From: Lingula anatina
Lineage: Eukaryota > Brachiopoda > Lingulata > Lingulida > Lingulidae
DNA length: 64,000 bases
Direction of reading: 5' to 3'
Assembly (NCBI RefSeq): GCF_001039355.2
Contig: NW_019773625.1
Span: forward strand, 1,240,367 to 1,304,366
Below are positions 25,701 to 35,790 of this stretch, in pieces. Position 1 is the first letter of the stretch. Each line of letters begins with the position of its first letter. The position numbers and the translations under genes were made by a program. Below the pieces are notes generated by a model. It was not told the origin of the DNA and made no database searches. It saw only the letters and a list, made by a program, of their open reading frames with translations.

Positions 25701-28700
25701 AGCTGCTCGAGGAGACGTATCAGATAATTAAGCTGATTCCGCTGATTGCACTTAACGAAGGTCCCCGCAGAGTTGGGTCGATTCAAGCAGTCCGATGGTG
25801 TGTCCCGAAATGGGGCCATCCTAACTATTAAAAATGATTACATAAACAGACGAAAAAAGAAAGAAAAAAAAAAGAAAAGATAAAACGCAATGAAATTGAT
25901 CTTGTAAAAAAATTGCATATTACCTCAACATGGGGTAACTCGAGCTTGTGAATCTTCCCGTTCTCCACAACGTACACCGGCGCGTTCATGTTGGTGACGT
26001 GGGTTTTCTTTAAGTCTAAAACCAAGCTGCCGTTCAGACTGACCCGAAGACGATCAGGGTGGGGCTCGGGCGAACCATAGTCCTGGGATTGAGGTCGAAG
26101 GAAAACGAAGTCGTCATCTATTTATGGTAAAGGAAATAGTTTCAAATATAAAACATAAAGAGAATAATTTTAAAGTCTAACTCCATACATGAATTGCATA
26201 AGAAAAAAGAAATCCTTTATAGAATTTTTAATTTTTACCGTCTCAAACGAAATTCACCAGTCTCTATCTCCATAACGAGAGTGACTTTAAAATCTTGGTT
26301 GTATGGGTCGTAATTTACCGAACGATTTGGGATAAGAAGTATCTTGATGATTGAGGAAGTGGAATAATAATTTCTCAGGAGATTAATATTGTGCTGATTT
26401 AAGACTGCTAGTCAAGGCTCAAGGCCACCAACAGTTCTAGTAGACACATTAAAATTTTAGTCTGTACTCCCAGAAATCAGAACAACAATCCGAGGATTAC
26501 ATGTTTATGCTCGTTGGTACACTTTTAAAATCTTTCGATAAATTTTCATTTATTCTCTATGTAAATTTAATTTAATTTAATTTAATTTAATTTAATTTTA
26601 TAACATTGATTTCCCTTGACGTGACTGTATAGGCACCAATTTGAAAAAAGGCCGTGGCCACGCAAGACGAGGTTGTCGGGGCTTCTCTTCCTAGCAGTAG
26701 ATATAATTGTACATGTATATAATGTGCCAAATTCTTAATCTGATAACAGATTACGCCTTCAACCCTTTTCAGACGACATACAATTACATCTACGTCGCTG
26801 ACGTTTTCCTACGAACTTTGATTTCTGAAAAAAAAAAAAAAAAACACCAATGGTCCCCTCTTAAAATAAGAATTTTGACTAGCTGAATCATAGTTCTAAA
26901 CTGTAACAAATGACACCGTTCGCCCTCTAAAATACCAATTTTTTCGGGGCCCTTTAGCGGACCCCGAATCCAAAGGACATTGAAATACACTGACAGGCCT
27001 ACCCAACTACCAGACTCGTCACCTAAGGATCCTGAATTAACCGGTATATCGGACCACGCTACCCGTTTTCAAGGTGTGTGTCAGATCGCATTTCGGAGTA
27101 TCAGCCAGAAATACTTTTCAAGAACTACATTACCAATGAAATGTAAAATTGTAGTTGATAAGATTATAGGTGTCCTTAAAAACTGACGGTGCTGAGGAAA
27201 ATAAAAGCGGCACTTTAAATGTCTTAGCACTCCGTAGCGTATAAAAGTGTTCACTCTGCTTGGGCTCGGCAATTGATCACTTATGCCCATTGTTTGCAGC
27301 GCTATTTGCACAACATATAATACAACAAGGTTTAACCTGCATTCGGTCGGGGATGACCGTTGCGGCAAAAAGAAGATATAATAAGAACTGTTTTGAAACC
27401 ACGCGTTGATGGTCAGATAAGGTTAAATTTATCGTAAATTTATCATGTGCAAAACATTTTGGACCAATTTTGCAATTTCGGAACAATCGTCAATTGGTTA
27501 TAGGTTCCATCTTGACACTGAACAATAAAAAAAGGTGACCTTCCTACTTACATTTACTAGTAAAAAAAAAAACAAGGGCGGACCTTCTGAACGACACTGC
27601 TGCCAAATTCTTTGGTTCGGTTGGACGAACACGGCAGGGAGACAACTCATTTTATTGTTAAGACTTCAAAACAAGCTCAGTTCTAGAAAAGCAATATTCT
27701 CTCATTATTTCACGCACAGCACTTTTCGCTCTATGGAAGGCTAATTTTGACGTGTTTTTTTCAGTAGTGTTAACGGACAAAATGATCAGAGATTGGACAT
27801 GAATATTAAAGGGATACGCCTAAAACTGTCACCTGGTTGGGGATTTTAAACACAATACCGTAGGTTAGTGGAGACTATTTGCAAAGGTGAGGGCGACACC
27901 TCCGCTTTGTTACACGGTGGCGCACATTCTATATCCTGAAATGGTAAAAATTTCGAAAATGATATATCACACAACACGTACCCTATGAATAGTGAATAAA
28001 AAGATGAAATAAGGGAAATCCAAATATACAGGTACATGTTTACATCCACATGTCCTGCTATACGACGCTGCCACAAAGAAAGAAAACATGATTTCATGTG
28101 CAATTACCTCTTTAAATTATGATCGTCGCCGCTGGGCGGGGTAAATTATTCAATTATAAATTCTCTCGTGATATTATGTAGTTCTTAACCGAATACGGTA
28201 GAGCAGTGAGTAGTTTGAACAGTGCCCCTCTCAGTCTGTAAATGCACTCTTAAATAATCAATTTCTCTCGTTGAAACATTACTGAACGGTTGACATAAAC
28301 TTCTTAAATAGGAGATTTAAAGAAGAACAGGTATTATTTGCTGATGAGTCGTTTGCGTGCTTAACTGCAGCTTCTTTTCAACAGTTTGAAGTAAACTTTG
28401 AGCTCTTGTCACGGTCTAGAAATTGGAAAGTGAGCAACGGTCAACCGATTCTTTAGGGTTAGAGAACTACGGTTTGTAAATACTAATATTGAATATCAGC
28501 CTGTCAGAAAATAAGTAGACAGGAGGAAATTATTCACATAAAGGAAAATAAATCTAATACGACTGTTGGAGCAAACGAAGCAACGGTACCGCAAAGGTAA
28601 AAGATCGAGAGACTATCATATCAATAAATATTGCACACCGATTGAAATTCCTCGATTGAAAAAGCGCCATTATAAGGAAATAATATCCCCCCAAACCTCA

Positions 28701-29033
28701 CTGCCTAAGGGGAGGGGAGGGCGGCATTCTTGCAACCATAGTAATCGAAACCTCTAACAGATTACCGGTAGATATATTGGTTAACTTGTAATTGTCAGGG
28801 GGATAACACATGAAACAATTTCAATCCGGACTGGAAAATGCATAATTTCCGCATGTCCTTGTGAATTGGAATCCTATGTAAAATACATACTGTACATATA
28901 TACACGTTCATTTAGGAAAATGTCACTCACCTGCTCTATCGCTTTCTTCCGTTGTCCTTCCAAATGAGGGTGATACAAATAAAGATGTGAAAAGCAACCA
29001 AAATGAGAGTATTAATAATTTGCTCTTCTTCAT
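10132..29033 (-). CDS. Gene 1: membrane-tethered M12B metalloprotease with mucin stalk, SEA-like and EGF domains
   Basis: Eighteen exons, placed from splice sites and phase: 28931-29033, 25924-26117, 25089-25178, 24782-24944, 21346-21475, 20785-20878, 20553-20630, 20069-20214, 19625-19680, 19263-19368, 18800-18976, 18123-18267, 17208-17327, 16466-16517, 15671-15832, 15296-15415, 11478-14256, 10132-10816. They sum to 5400 bases, 1799 residues plus stop. Order: signal peptide (1-25); propeptide with basic sites RRKRR (151-155) and RHKR (204-207); reprolysin catalytic domain from about 208 with His382, Glu383, His386 and His392 and Met-turn Met411; ADAM-type cysteine-rich region (about 450-645); Thr/Ser/Pro mucin (646-1434); SEA-like domain (about 1451-1540); two EGF-like domains (about 1546-1628); membrane helix (about 1637-1663); tyrosine-rich tail of about 136 residues. 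The family cleaves extracellular proteins using zinc; the substrate is unknown. The link from protease exons to the mucin exon rests on a phase match (1 to 1), not on a transcript. Without it there would be two genes. Confidence 0.88.
10970..11130. mobile_element. Fold-back element in gene 1 last intron
   Basis: Arms ttgtctgacacgcctcctcg and ggaggcgtgtcagacaatt face each other around a ggggtaatcaacttgttgat centre. It resembles the element at 25560-25800. Confidence 0.7.
11478..14256 (-). other. Mucin/SEA/EGF exon of gene 1
   Basis: One exon of 2779 bases encodes about 790 residues of imperfect Thr/Ser/Pro repeats of the type TTESVTTNEPATTSVTEST (14256 down to about 11891). Then come a SEA-like fold beginning FKLQYTPDLDDP with SGSIIA at about residue 1495, and the start of an EGF-like domain (DADEC...CSPSAICVNQEGGYTC). 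Acceptor ttgcag precedes 14256 and donor gtgcgt follows 11478. The repeats should be heavily O-glycosylated and form an extended stalk. The SEA motif resembles the G-SVVV autocleavage site of membrane mucins but has Ile-Ile-Ala, so cleavage is uncertain. Confidence 0.9.
12345..13520. repeat. 576-bp (192-codon) tandem duplication inside gene 1 mucin exon
   Basis: The segment from about 12345 to 12940 recurs 576 bases later almost unchanged; peptides at 12589-12831 and 13165-13407 are identical in every frame. The unit is a multiple of three, so it lengthens the stalk by 192 residues without a frameshift. Its boundaries are blurred by the shorter repeats inside it. Near identity implies recent duplication or repeated homogenisation. 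Confidence 0.9.
14931..15290. repeat. Three tandem copies of a ~119-bp intronic unit
   Basis: Units begin near 14931, 15049 and 15169, each with agagggtgagtgcaaaaa and ending in aaattttacc-like sequence. They lie in the intron between the last cysteine-rich exon and the mucin exon of gene 1, directly against the exon 16 donor at 15296. On the minus strand each unit boundary keeps a donor-like GGTAAAA. Confidence 0.85.
15866..16095. mobile_element. Fold-back element, family 1 relative
   Basis: It has a gggggtaattaacta core with taagccacttaagc and ttagatcgatctaggg toward the end. It resembles 49230-49395 and is more distantly related to 6922-7137. It lies between exons 14 and 15 of gene 1, just before the MITE at 16113. 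Confidence 0.65.
16113..16329. mobile_element. MITE with ~30-bp inverted ends
   Basis: The left end ccccctttacactggacggc and its near-perfect inverse (ggacgccgtccagcgtaaag then ggg) bound 217 bases with no coding capacity, in the gene 1 intron between exons 14 and 15. Confidence 0.82.
16823..17170 (-). pseudogene. Decayed fragment of mucin repeat in a gene 1 intron
   Basis: 16823-16859 repeats 37 bases of the mucin exon (14078-14114) exactly. About 17017-17170 is a more degenerate stretch of the same repeats in the same orientation. It lies in the intron between cysteine-rich exons 13 and 14 and is interrupted by unrelated sequence and stops, so it is not coding in the spliced model. It looks like a displaced and decaying copy of part of the mucin exon. 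Confidence 0.75.
17577..17736. mobile_element. hAT-like MITE, copy 1
   Basis: The ends caggggcggatt and aatccgcccctg are perfect inverted repeats, with cgtgca on both flanks as a likely target duplication. CAGGGG-type termini are common in hAT elements. It lies in the gene 1 intron between exons 12 and 13, with a relative at 32042. Confidence 0.78.
18800..19368 (-). other. Zinc-binding active-site exons of gene 1
   Basis: Exons 10 (19263-19368) and 11 (18800-18976) join within an Asn codon to read HELGHNLGAWHDG, the canonical HExxHxxGxxHD reprolysin zinc site. It is followed 18 residues later by FIMAP, the Met-turn. All three zinc histidines and the catalytic glutamate are present, so the enzyme is predicted to be active. 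The same exons carry the conserved cysteines of this subfamily, for example in LNGICGS and DSCPASD. Confidence 0.95.
19725..19762. repeat. (GA)n microsatellite
   Basis: About 19 ga units upstream of gene 1 exon 9 in its intron. Confidence 0.97.
20888..20940. repeat. (AATAC)n repeat
   Basis: A pentamer array beginning just beyond the acceptor of gene 1 exon 6. Confidence 0.95.
22414..22592. other. Assembly gap (179 N)
   Basis: The gap is flanked on both sides by the same 583-base left end of the pogo-like element, so it may be an artefact of merging two copies or alleles rather than missing unique sequence. Confidence 1.
23144..23335 (-). pseudogene. PHD-finger-like C-terminal end of a transposase
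   Basis: Residues SLVCGVPF...WVKCIVCLKLSHEDC...YICQNC give a C-x2-C ... C-x2-C ... H-x2-C ... C-x2-C zinc-finger pattern, as found at the C terminus of many invertebrate pogo/jerky-type transposases. A Lys/Glu-rich stretch lies just upstream (about 23350-23460) in another frame with a stop, as in those proteins, so the gene is broken. No DDE catalytic region was recognised in the remaining element. Confidence 0.7.
23595..23804. mobile_element. Fold-back element, family 1 copy (inverted, nested in pogo remnant)
   Basis: This is the reverse complement of 6922-7137 (shared ctgacagtaatctag, cacgctaaatagctgtcagc and gttaattaccccc). It lies inside the pogo-like element, so it inserted after that element did. 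Confidence 0.75.
25560..25800. mobile_element. Fold-back element in gene 1 intron 2
   Basis: Long arms (gcttcctcgagcagctaggg against ccctagctgctcgaggagac; cagcttaa/ttaagctg; gtccaactctgcg/cgcagagttggg) form a palindrome around gcaattaacatgagagttaatta. Confidence 0.8.
26566..26599. repeat. (TTTAA)n repeat
   Basis: About six aattt/tttaa units in gene 1 intron 1. Confidence 0.95.
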
Positions 29034-30619
29034 TCTTTTAAGGAAATAACGACTTGTCCGTTGCACAGTCTCTATATTTTGCCTCTTCTGACTTTCTTAC
29101 ATAAGACGCCTCGTTTACTAAAAAGCAGCGCGTCTATGAGAAAGATTCTATATGCTCACCCGGATCTCGCCCTTTTGTGGAATGAAAATGAAATGATTTT
29201 ATTGGGGCTTTTAAAAGTTTTATTTTTCGTGTCCCGAAAATAAAAAGAGTTGGCACGAATAGGATAGTATAAAGCCTCTAGCATTAACGCTCTGTTTACT
29301 AGCACGTTCAGGGTATTGTGATGCGCATGACTAAGGTAGAATACATTGTACCACCCGACACCAACAGATGTATGAGGAAAAAAAACTAATAATTTCAAAA
29401 TTAATGACAAAAGGAGAGACTGGAGGTTTTGGTGTGCATTGCATTTGACTTTTTCACTCATTGTGTTATCATTATTCGATGTCGGGTGCGGTCGACTGAA
29501 AAATTACCACTAAAATAGCTGCTTTACGCACCCAGCCGCTAGGATGTAAAAAATTAGTTTTCACAGCTGGCCAAGTTGGGCACGGATTAAAAAATTATCG
29601 TTATAAATTAAAGAACAGTCCGGTATAAAAATCCCAGTTACGTCATACTCAAAATCCACCTATTTTTCATTTGATAAGTGTACCAGGTCGGGGTGGTTGG
29701 GTGGGGTAGTCGTAGGGGGTGGACACCCTGGGGCATCTCGCTTTGTTGCACGGCGAATTTCATTGAATACTTCAAAACGGATTTGGGCATCAAGAAACTA
29801 GAATCGTTGTTGCGAATGAAAAAGAAAGGGGGTGGGGGCTCAGCGGTGAAATATACGAGGTTGAGATTGAATGTGTGGAAAGTCCTGGTTGTCTAGCCTT
29901 GCTGTACGGTGAATTATGTCTAACAGCTTTCTGGAATTAACCGATATTTTACAGATCATTGTTTTGACTGCTTAAAAACAGTAAGAATTTATCGGGAATG
30001 GGGCTGTGATGGGTGTGATTACCTATCGCCCCCAAATGAGCCCCTTCAATAACCCCCTCCCCCTTTCTGTGTACCCGCTCCCTGAGAAGTGGTAGTAGAT
30101 AGAGTTTGGTTTATTTTAGTTTTTTTCAAAAGGACTAAAGGACTTCCATATTTCCATTGAAATTTCGACTTAACAATTAAAATGCAATTTCACTGCATTT
30201 TTAATCCGTTTCACATGAAAATGTCAACTTTTAATTTTTCATTCAGTTAATAGACAGTGTACATAAAGACAGTGTGCGGTATTTAGAAAGTAAAATAACA
30301 TGTTGAGATATATTGTTCTACGTGGAAAAACAAACGACGAAGATCAAAATTAAGAAATTTTATTACAAAAGCGAAAAACAATGTCCTTTTGATGTGAAAT
30401 TTGTCGGAAAAGAAATTTATAGGGTAGATTCATGTAGATCGTCGTACCCACATCAGATTTTAATGTCTACTTATCAACATTTTAATTAATTATTTAATGA
30501 ATCGTCATAGTATACTACACCAGTTCAACATGAACTGCATCTGGCATACACAGCCATCTGACTCTCTGCACAAAAAATTAAACGTGTAGGCCTAGTAAGT
30601 TTTTCTGCGATGGAGATAT
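29034..30619. other. Intergenic, between genes 1 and 2
   Basis: Should hold the gene 1 promoter and gene 2 3' untranslated region. I see no coding exon or clear TATA motif. Confidence 0.6.
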
Positions 30620-33600
30620 TTATATGTAATTTTCTCCAATTTCACCTAAAATCACAGGACTTGACGTGTAATCTGGTGTGTCACTCTCGCTTTGGTCATC
30701 ACTCTCACTTTCACTCTCACGAACGAGACAAGCCGCAGGATAGTCGTAAAGAACACACCTATCACCATTTTCTGGCGACGTGCTTACGTCATAGTCCGGC
30801 GTGACGTCACATTCCAGCGATTCCTCCTGGAGCGATATGAAGTCACCCGCAAGGCTGTAAAGGGGATCATTGTCATAATCCGATGGTGGTTTGTCTGACG
30901 CTGGATAGGGTGGAAGCGGTAAATCTTCAACGGGCATAAACGAATTTTGTGGATAATCATACAGTGGGTCGAAATCCACGCCATCTTGGGCATCCACGAC
31001 AGAGGAGGGGTTATCAACATCTGGTGATTCGAATGCATTGTAAATAGGGTTTGTGAAGTCTACAAGAGCAATGGAGCCGCGCGAATTAGTCTGAAACACC
31101 ATATTTGTGTTTGCAAAATCAACAGCTGAAAAACTCGATCCATTTTGATTTTCAAGCGACATAGGGCCATAATTACTTGTTGTTACGTCAGTCTCATCTT
31201 GTCCGACTTGCCCAGCGACATCTATGGGATTGTTAGGACGTCTGCTAGGTGCCCTGGAACAAGTATAAGAAAATCCTACAGCGATTATTGTGAAGTTTCC
31301 TATACTTAAAAATCATTGCTATGAGATGTTCAATCTCTCTTGAATGAATATTCTTGAATGGGGGTTGGGGTAGTATGGGGATAGAATAGCCTAATTCTGC
31401 TGGAGAACGTAAGCTGACGGAAACAATTAGCCTACCAAAAATGTGACTAACTTTGTGGTTTGGTGAGTGATACTGCACTCTCTGTACGAAAAATTAATTT
31501 CTGTTTATTAGTAATTTATAGTAATAGCCAGTATTTTTACTTTTTTAAACACGAGGGTGGTCCTGTAATAAAACGCAACATGTGAGTAGGCCCTAAAGAT
31601 GATAAAGATGAAAAAATGATATTGATTTCTATTTATCAAAAACTGCAGCTAGTTTGTCGCTTGGTGAATGACGCTGCCTTTTCGATACCAAATATTAATT
31701 TCTGCTTATTAGTAACATATACTAAAAGTCATATCCAAAATCAGCAATATATGGGGAAATCATGCTTTGTTAACTGTGTGAGTATATTCACTATTTGAAA
31801 CACCGGGGTCGTCTTTCATAAAACGCAACATTTGAGTAAAAATGTGAAAAAAAATTGATTTTTGTCTCTCTGGCTCACCGTCTGCTCTCCCTGTGATATA
31901 ACTTTATTTCCTTAACCAGCCTCGCTGATCGTCTGCTGTATCCTGGGATCAGAGCTAAGTTTATCTTCCCCTGGAATCTGAAATTAAACACCAGTAATTG
32001 AAAAACCTAGTCAAATATTTCTTCTGAATCACAACAGGATCCAGGGGCAGATGGAGGCCATCTTCTGGGTCTTCTGGAAGACAGTCAGAATTTTTCAAGT
32101 AAACATTGACATCTGATTTTTTTTCTGTTTGAATGCTGTCAGAAATGGAGGGTGGATCAACAAAGATTATTAGGAAGACTGTCAGAAATGTATCTGGATC
32201 AACCCCTGGCGTTCATCTGGCGTGTCTGGGGTACGCCAAAGTCACATTCCTTGCGCTTATTTACCAATGCAATTTATTTGCACTCCCGTTCGCCATGATG
32301 ACATCCTCATTTCTACAGCTCACATGAGTGAGTCAGCCGTATGAACGGGGTATTTTAGAGTAAGGATAGAAAGGCCATGGCTCATACTCTAAGTAGGTGA
32401 AAAAGTCAAAAACATTAACCTGTTCCGTTGTCATTATTCAAAAGTTTTTTTTTTTGCAAGCAACTTCGATGAATAGATTTATTTGGCAATCAATGTTACA
32501 GTTCTGTAGTGGTTTAGTAATTGTTCACATATTTATCGTTTCACAAACGATACACTGTAGATAATTAAACACGGGAAAAATTCCCAACTTTATCCTGGTC
32601 CCCTTTTTTAGAAAGCCTCGAAATCATGAAGCAGGTTTGTCGTCTCGTGTACATGTGCGAACAGTACTGAAATCGAGATTTTTGTTTGGAGATAGGCATA
32701 CTTTACCTTTTTGCACACACGCAACTAATGAGTAAAACTATTCCAATGACTGTCAATACAAGCAATGCGGCTCCGATACCGATGATAAGTTCTGAAATGC
32801 AAAAAATATATATAACACAGTGTGGTCGCCGTTACTGCATACTTTCACTAAAGAAATTTGATTTTTTTCGTTTTGGGATATAAAGGACGCTTTGATGCTC
32901 TTAACAGTGGAACATACAATCTGTCTACATGTATTATCTTAGACAACTTCAATATTGAGACATTTAAGACATCAAGTTTATGCTTAACTGATTTAGGATG
33001 GACATATTCACTTTGAGAGATCCTAATATGCAATTACACCCTTTCGAAAGTTCTCTGCATGTTCGTTCCCTGTTGTTAAACCATTTATTGACCACTACGA
33101 TCGCAGATGCTCTGTTTAAGTGACTCTCTCATGTTGTAGCCGGACTATTATGTTGTCAGTCTCTTTCTGAGTGAACTGGTCCAGATTGGGTCAGTCAAAT
33201 AAACTGCTCAGTGCGAAACGAGCCTATGGGAGCGTTCACAACCAGTTGATCCGCGGACTAAATATGGCCGACCCACTTCAAAGATTGTTGCGTAACCCCC
33301 TACTAGACACTAAATAGGTACCTGCGGGGATTTCGCGGCAAGCTTTTGGCTGAGATTTCAACTGGGTCGGCCTTATTTGATCCGTGGACTAGTTAGTCCG
33401 AGGATCAACTGGTTCTGGATGCTCTCTTTGTCTGTTTTTTTTTTTCGGTGCTAGCTGTTATCTGGCTGAATGACATTCGGACAGACAGACGGACAAACAG
33501 ACTGTCAGCAGTCGCATTACTTTAACTACTTAATGATAAAAGCAACAAACAAAATCTGGATCTATTGCATCTCAGCACATTAATTCTTACTTTCTTCATC

Positions 33601-33981
33601 GGTGTCCATCTCTGGGTCTGCTTCCGTTGACTTAACTGCACACGCACTCTTTCGCCCCGGTGCTACTGCTTTGACTGACTTAAACATAAGAGAGAAAAAA
33701 TATTTTACTTGCACTGTGGTTTGCTAATTTGTTTAAGGAACAAAACATAAGATTTTACTTGCTGTACGTTTTTTTAAATTCTATTATAGATATAATTTTA
33801 AAAGGGACAAAAAGCTGAAAGGAAGCAATGCAAGGGTTGTGGAAGATTTTTCAGGTACTTGATTTACTAGATTTTCGCCCCAAAGAAGTAAAGGGTGACA
33901 TTTAGAAAATTTTACGAGTGAAAAATAAATAATATTCATGCACTTACCTGTCAATATTTGGACCGAGGACATAAATATCAT
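30620..33981 (-). CDS. Gene 2: short-ectodomain membrane protein with long NPxY-bearing tail
   Basis: Exons 33948-33981, 33591-33674, 32707-32791 and 30620-31253 join in phase (1, 1, 2) to give 278 residues. The ectodomain is only about 40 residues (weakly hydrophobic start, then acidic TEADPEMDTDEE). Next come a membrane helix (about 41-63, LIIGIGAALLVLTVIGIVLL) and a 210-residue acidic tail. The tail carries FTNPIYNAF and repeated tyrosine contexts (DPLYDYP, DPLYSL, VLYDYP, PDYDV, PDYTS). NPxY-type motifs in general bind PTB-domain adaptors or clathrin adaptors. Exon phases and the helix-then-tail layout match genes 3 and 5. The tail and helix exons are well supported. The two 5' exons are weaker, because they are short and an upstream head exon could have been missed or lost. 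Confidence 0.72.
32042..32208. mobile_element. hAT-like MITE, copy 2
   Basis: This has the same layout as the element at 17577 (caggggcaga...gaccatcttctgg-type start and gatcaacccctg end, shared internal gtcagaaatgg and ggatcaacaaag words), more diverged. It lies in the last intron of gene 2. Confidence 0.75.
33228..33425. mobile_element. Fold-back element, family 2
   Basis: Inverted ends aaccagttgatccgcggact and agtccgaggatcaactggtt. The inner part also pairs (gccgaccca/tgggtcggc). It lies in a gene 2 intron. The agtccgaggatcaa word recurs at about 55440. Confidence 0.75.
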
Positions 33982-35790
33982 GAATGCCTCTGTAGGAATA
34001 TTTTTGATTCATGTGTCACGACATTTACATGTATGTCCCGTAAAATCCGTTCAGATGTAACTAGTTAGACATCCGGCAAATCTGGTAGAACGCTGGTGTG
34101 ATTTTGTGACTCCTTTATTCGTCAGTTGTGAGAGAATATTAGCACACGATAGTAAGAAGTATCAACGTCCAAATTTCTCATCAGAGCTTTACATTTAACA
34201 TATTGTTATTTGAAACTAATATAATCCCCGACTGAGACTTGTAAATCAACTTATACTGTACACGTAGCACTCGTACTTCGGCATTCAACTCGTGAACAGC
34301 TTAGTATTCAAAAACCAACTGATAGAATACAAACCATCATATATGTATATACACACATTAAAAACACAAGCTTCGTAAAAATAACTAAATGTCATATTAA
34401 TTTCTGATCCCTAAAGACCAGATATGTCTTCACCCTGCCTGTCAGATTGAAACATGGCGGTTTCATTTAAAACACCTACTCTATGAATCAAGTAGGACCT
34501 CCTAGCGCAAGAGAATCAGGGTACAAATTAAGTGTTATCAAATTATTGAAATCTCAGACGAGGATTAGTGGAGATCATTAGTGATACTAGACCTCTGTTC
34601 CCACTTACGTTACTATTGTCTTGACGCCGCGTTATCTATTTCAGGCACTTTTGGTCGTACCCTCAAACGTGAGAGTTAGATAACAACAATGTTATGCATT
34701 TATATAAACGGGAAATTAAATTTTGATTTAACGTTATCTACGCACATACTCGAGAGACTTTGCCAGAGTGCAAATGGACCACACGCACAAGTGCTTAGTT
34801 TAATATGTGAAACATTTGATCCATTTTCACTTGATTAACGACTCATTTTTATCATGTGAAAATGAGTTTTTTAATTCATTCGCTTTTTACAAACAGAGCT
34901 AGGTGCTTCATACGTTAGCTTCGGAATGAACTTTAATTACGACTTATCTTTATCTTATCTTTATCGTGTTGTGTTAGTAAAACTCTTGGTACACCGACCC
35001 ACTCTTACAGCATTAAATTTCATTAAAGTTCATCTAAAGTGCACTGACACTGATGTATAAAATTGACGTTGACTCTCAAATATTGTCAAAGCCCCAACTT
35101 TGAGGGGGATGGGAGTGGGTATAAAATCGTTCTCCAAACGGTAGCAGGCCCTGAGTATTGGGGTTACAGGAACAAGGGCTTAAATAATTAAGGCACCTTT
35201 CTATCAGAAAGTTTGCGAGATTTCATTAGGATGCCATTGTTAAACACAACAAGCAGTGCTCCAAGTGTTAAGTATCTGAGCACATGTTAATTTAATAATT
35301 AATTAAGTACTAATTATATATAATACAAGTACTCATGAAAGGTTACAAATGCTCTAGGTGTGTTTCGTAAAGCTGTGATTGGTATTTAGATGTCTGTACA
35401 GGTAAACATTCTAATATGTGCTCATGTAGTCATCGTCATATTGTATGTTAGTTGTCTCGAAGATATTGTTTCCATGACAACAACACAGTGCATGCTATAA
35501 ATCACCATCTCTAAGTACGATCAAAACCATCTAACATAAGATAACGGTGTTTTTAGAGTCTCTTTGTGTATATTTGGGCATTCACTTTTTTGGACATACA
35601 TGTAATGCCTTTGTATTACCATCCAGTTACACTGTATATACTGTAAGTATTAAGAACAAGTACAAGTCTAATTCGGACCCAGATTTTTTATATCTAATAC
35701 ATTGTTTATGTGTTCCGAGCAAAGTTATTAAATTGCTGACGTCAAATCCACAGATACGTGTACGTTTTTAAACGTCTTTTTTCTACGTCA
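33982..35790. other. Intergenic, between genes 2 and 3
   Basis: No lectin, EGF or mucin exon is visible here, which is why gene 2 appears headless. Confidence 0.6.

Noticed and set aside
27846-27941. Exon-like sequence DIECAPPCNKAEV after a good acceptor in gene 1 intron 1
   Set aside because: In the phase demanded by exon 1 it hits a stop, and exon 1 joins exon 2 perfectly without it.
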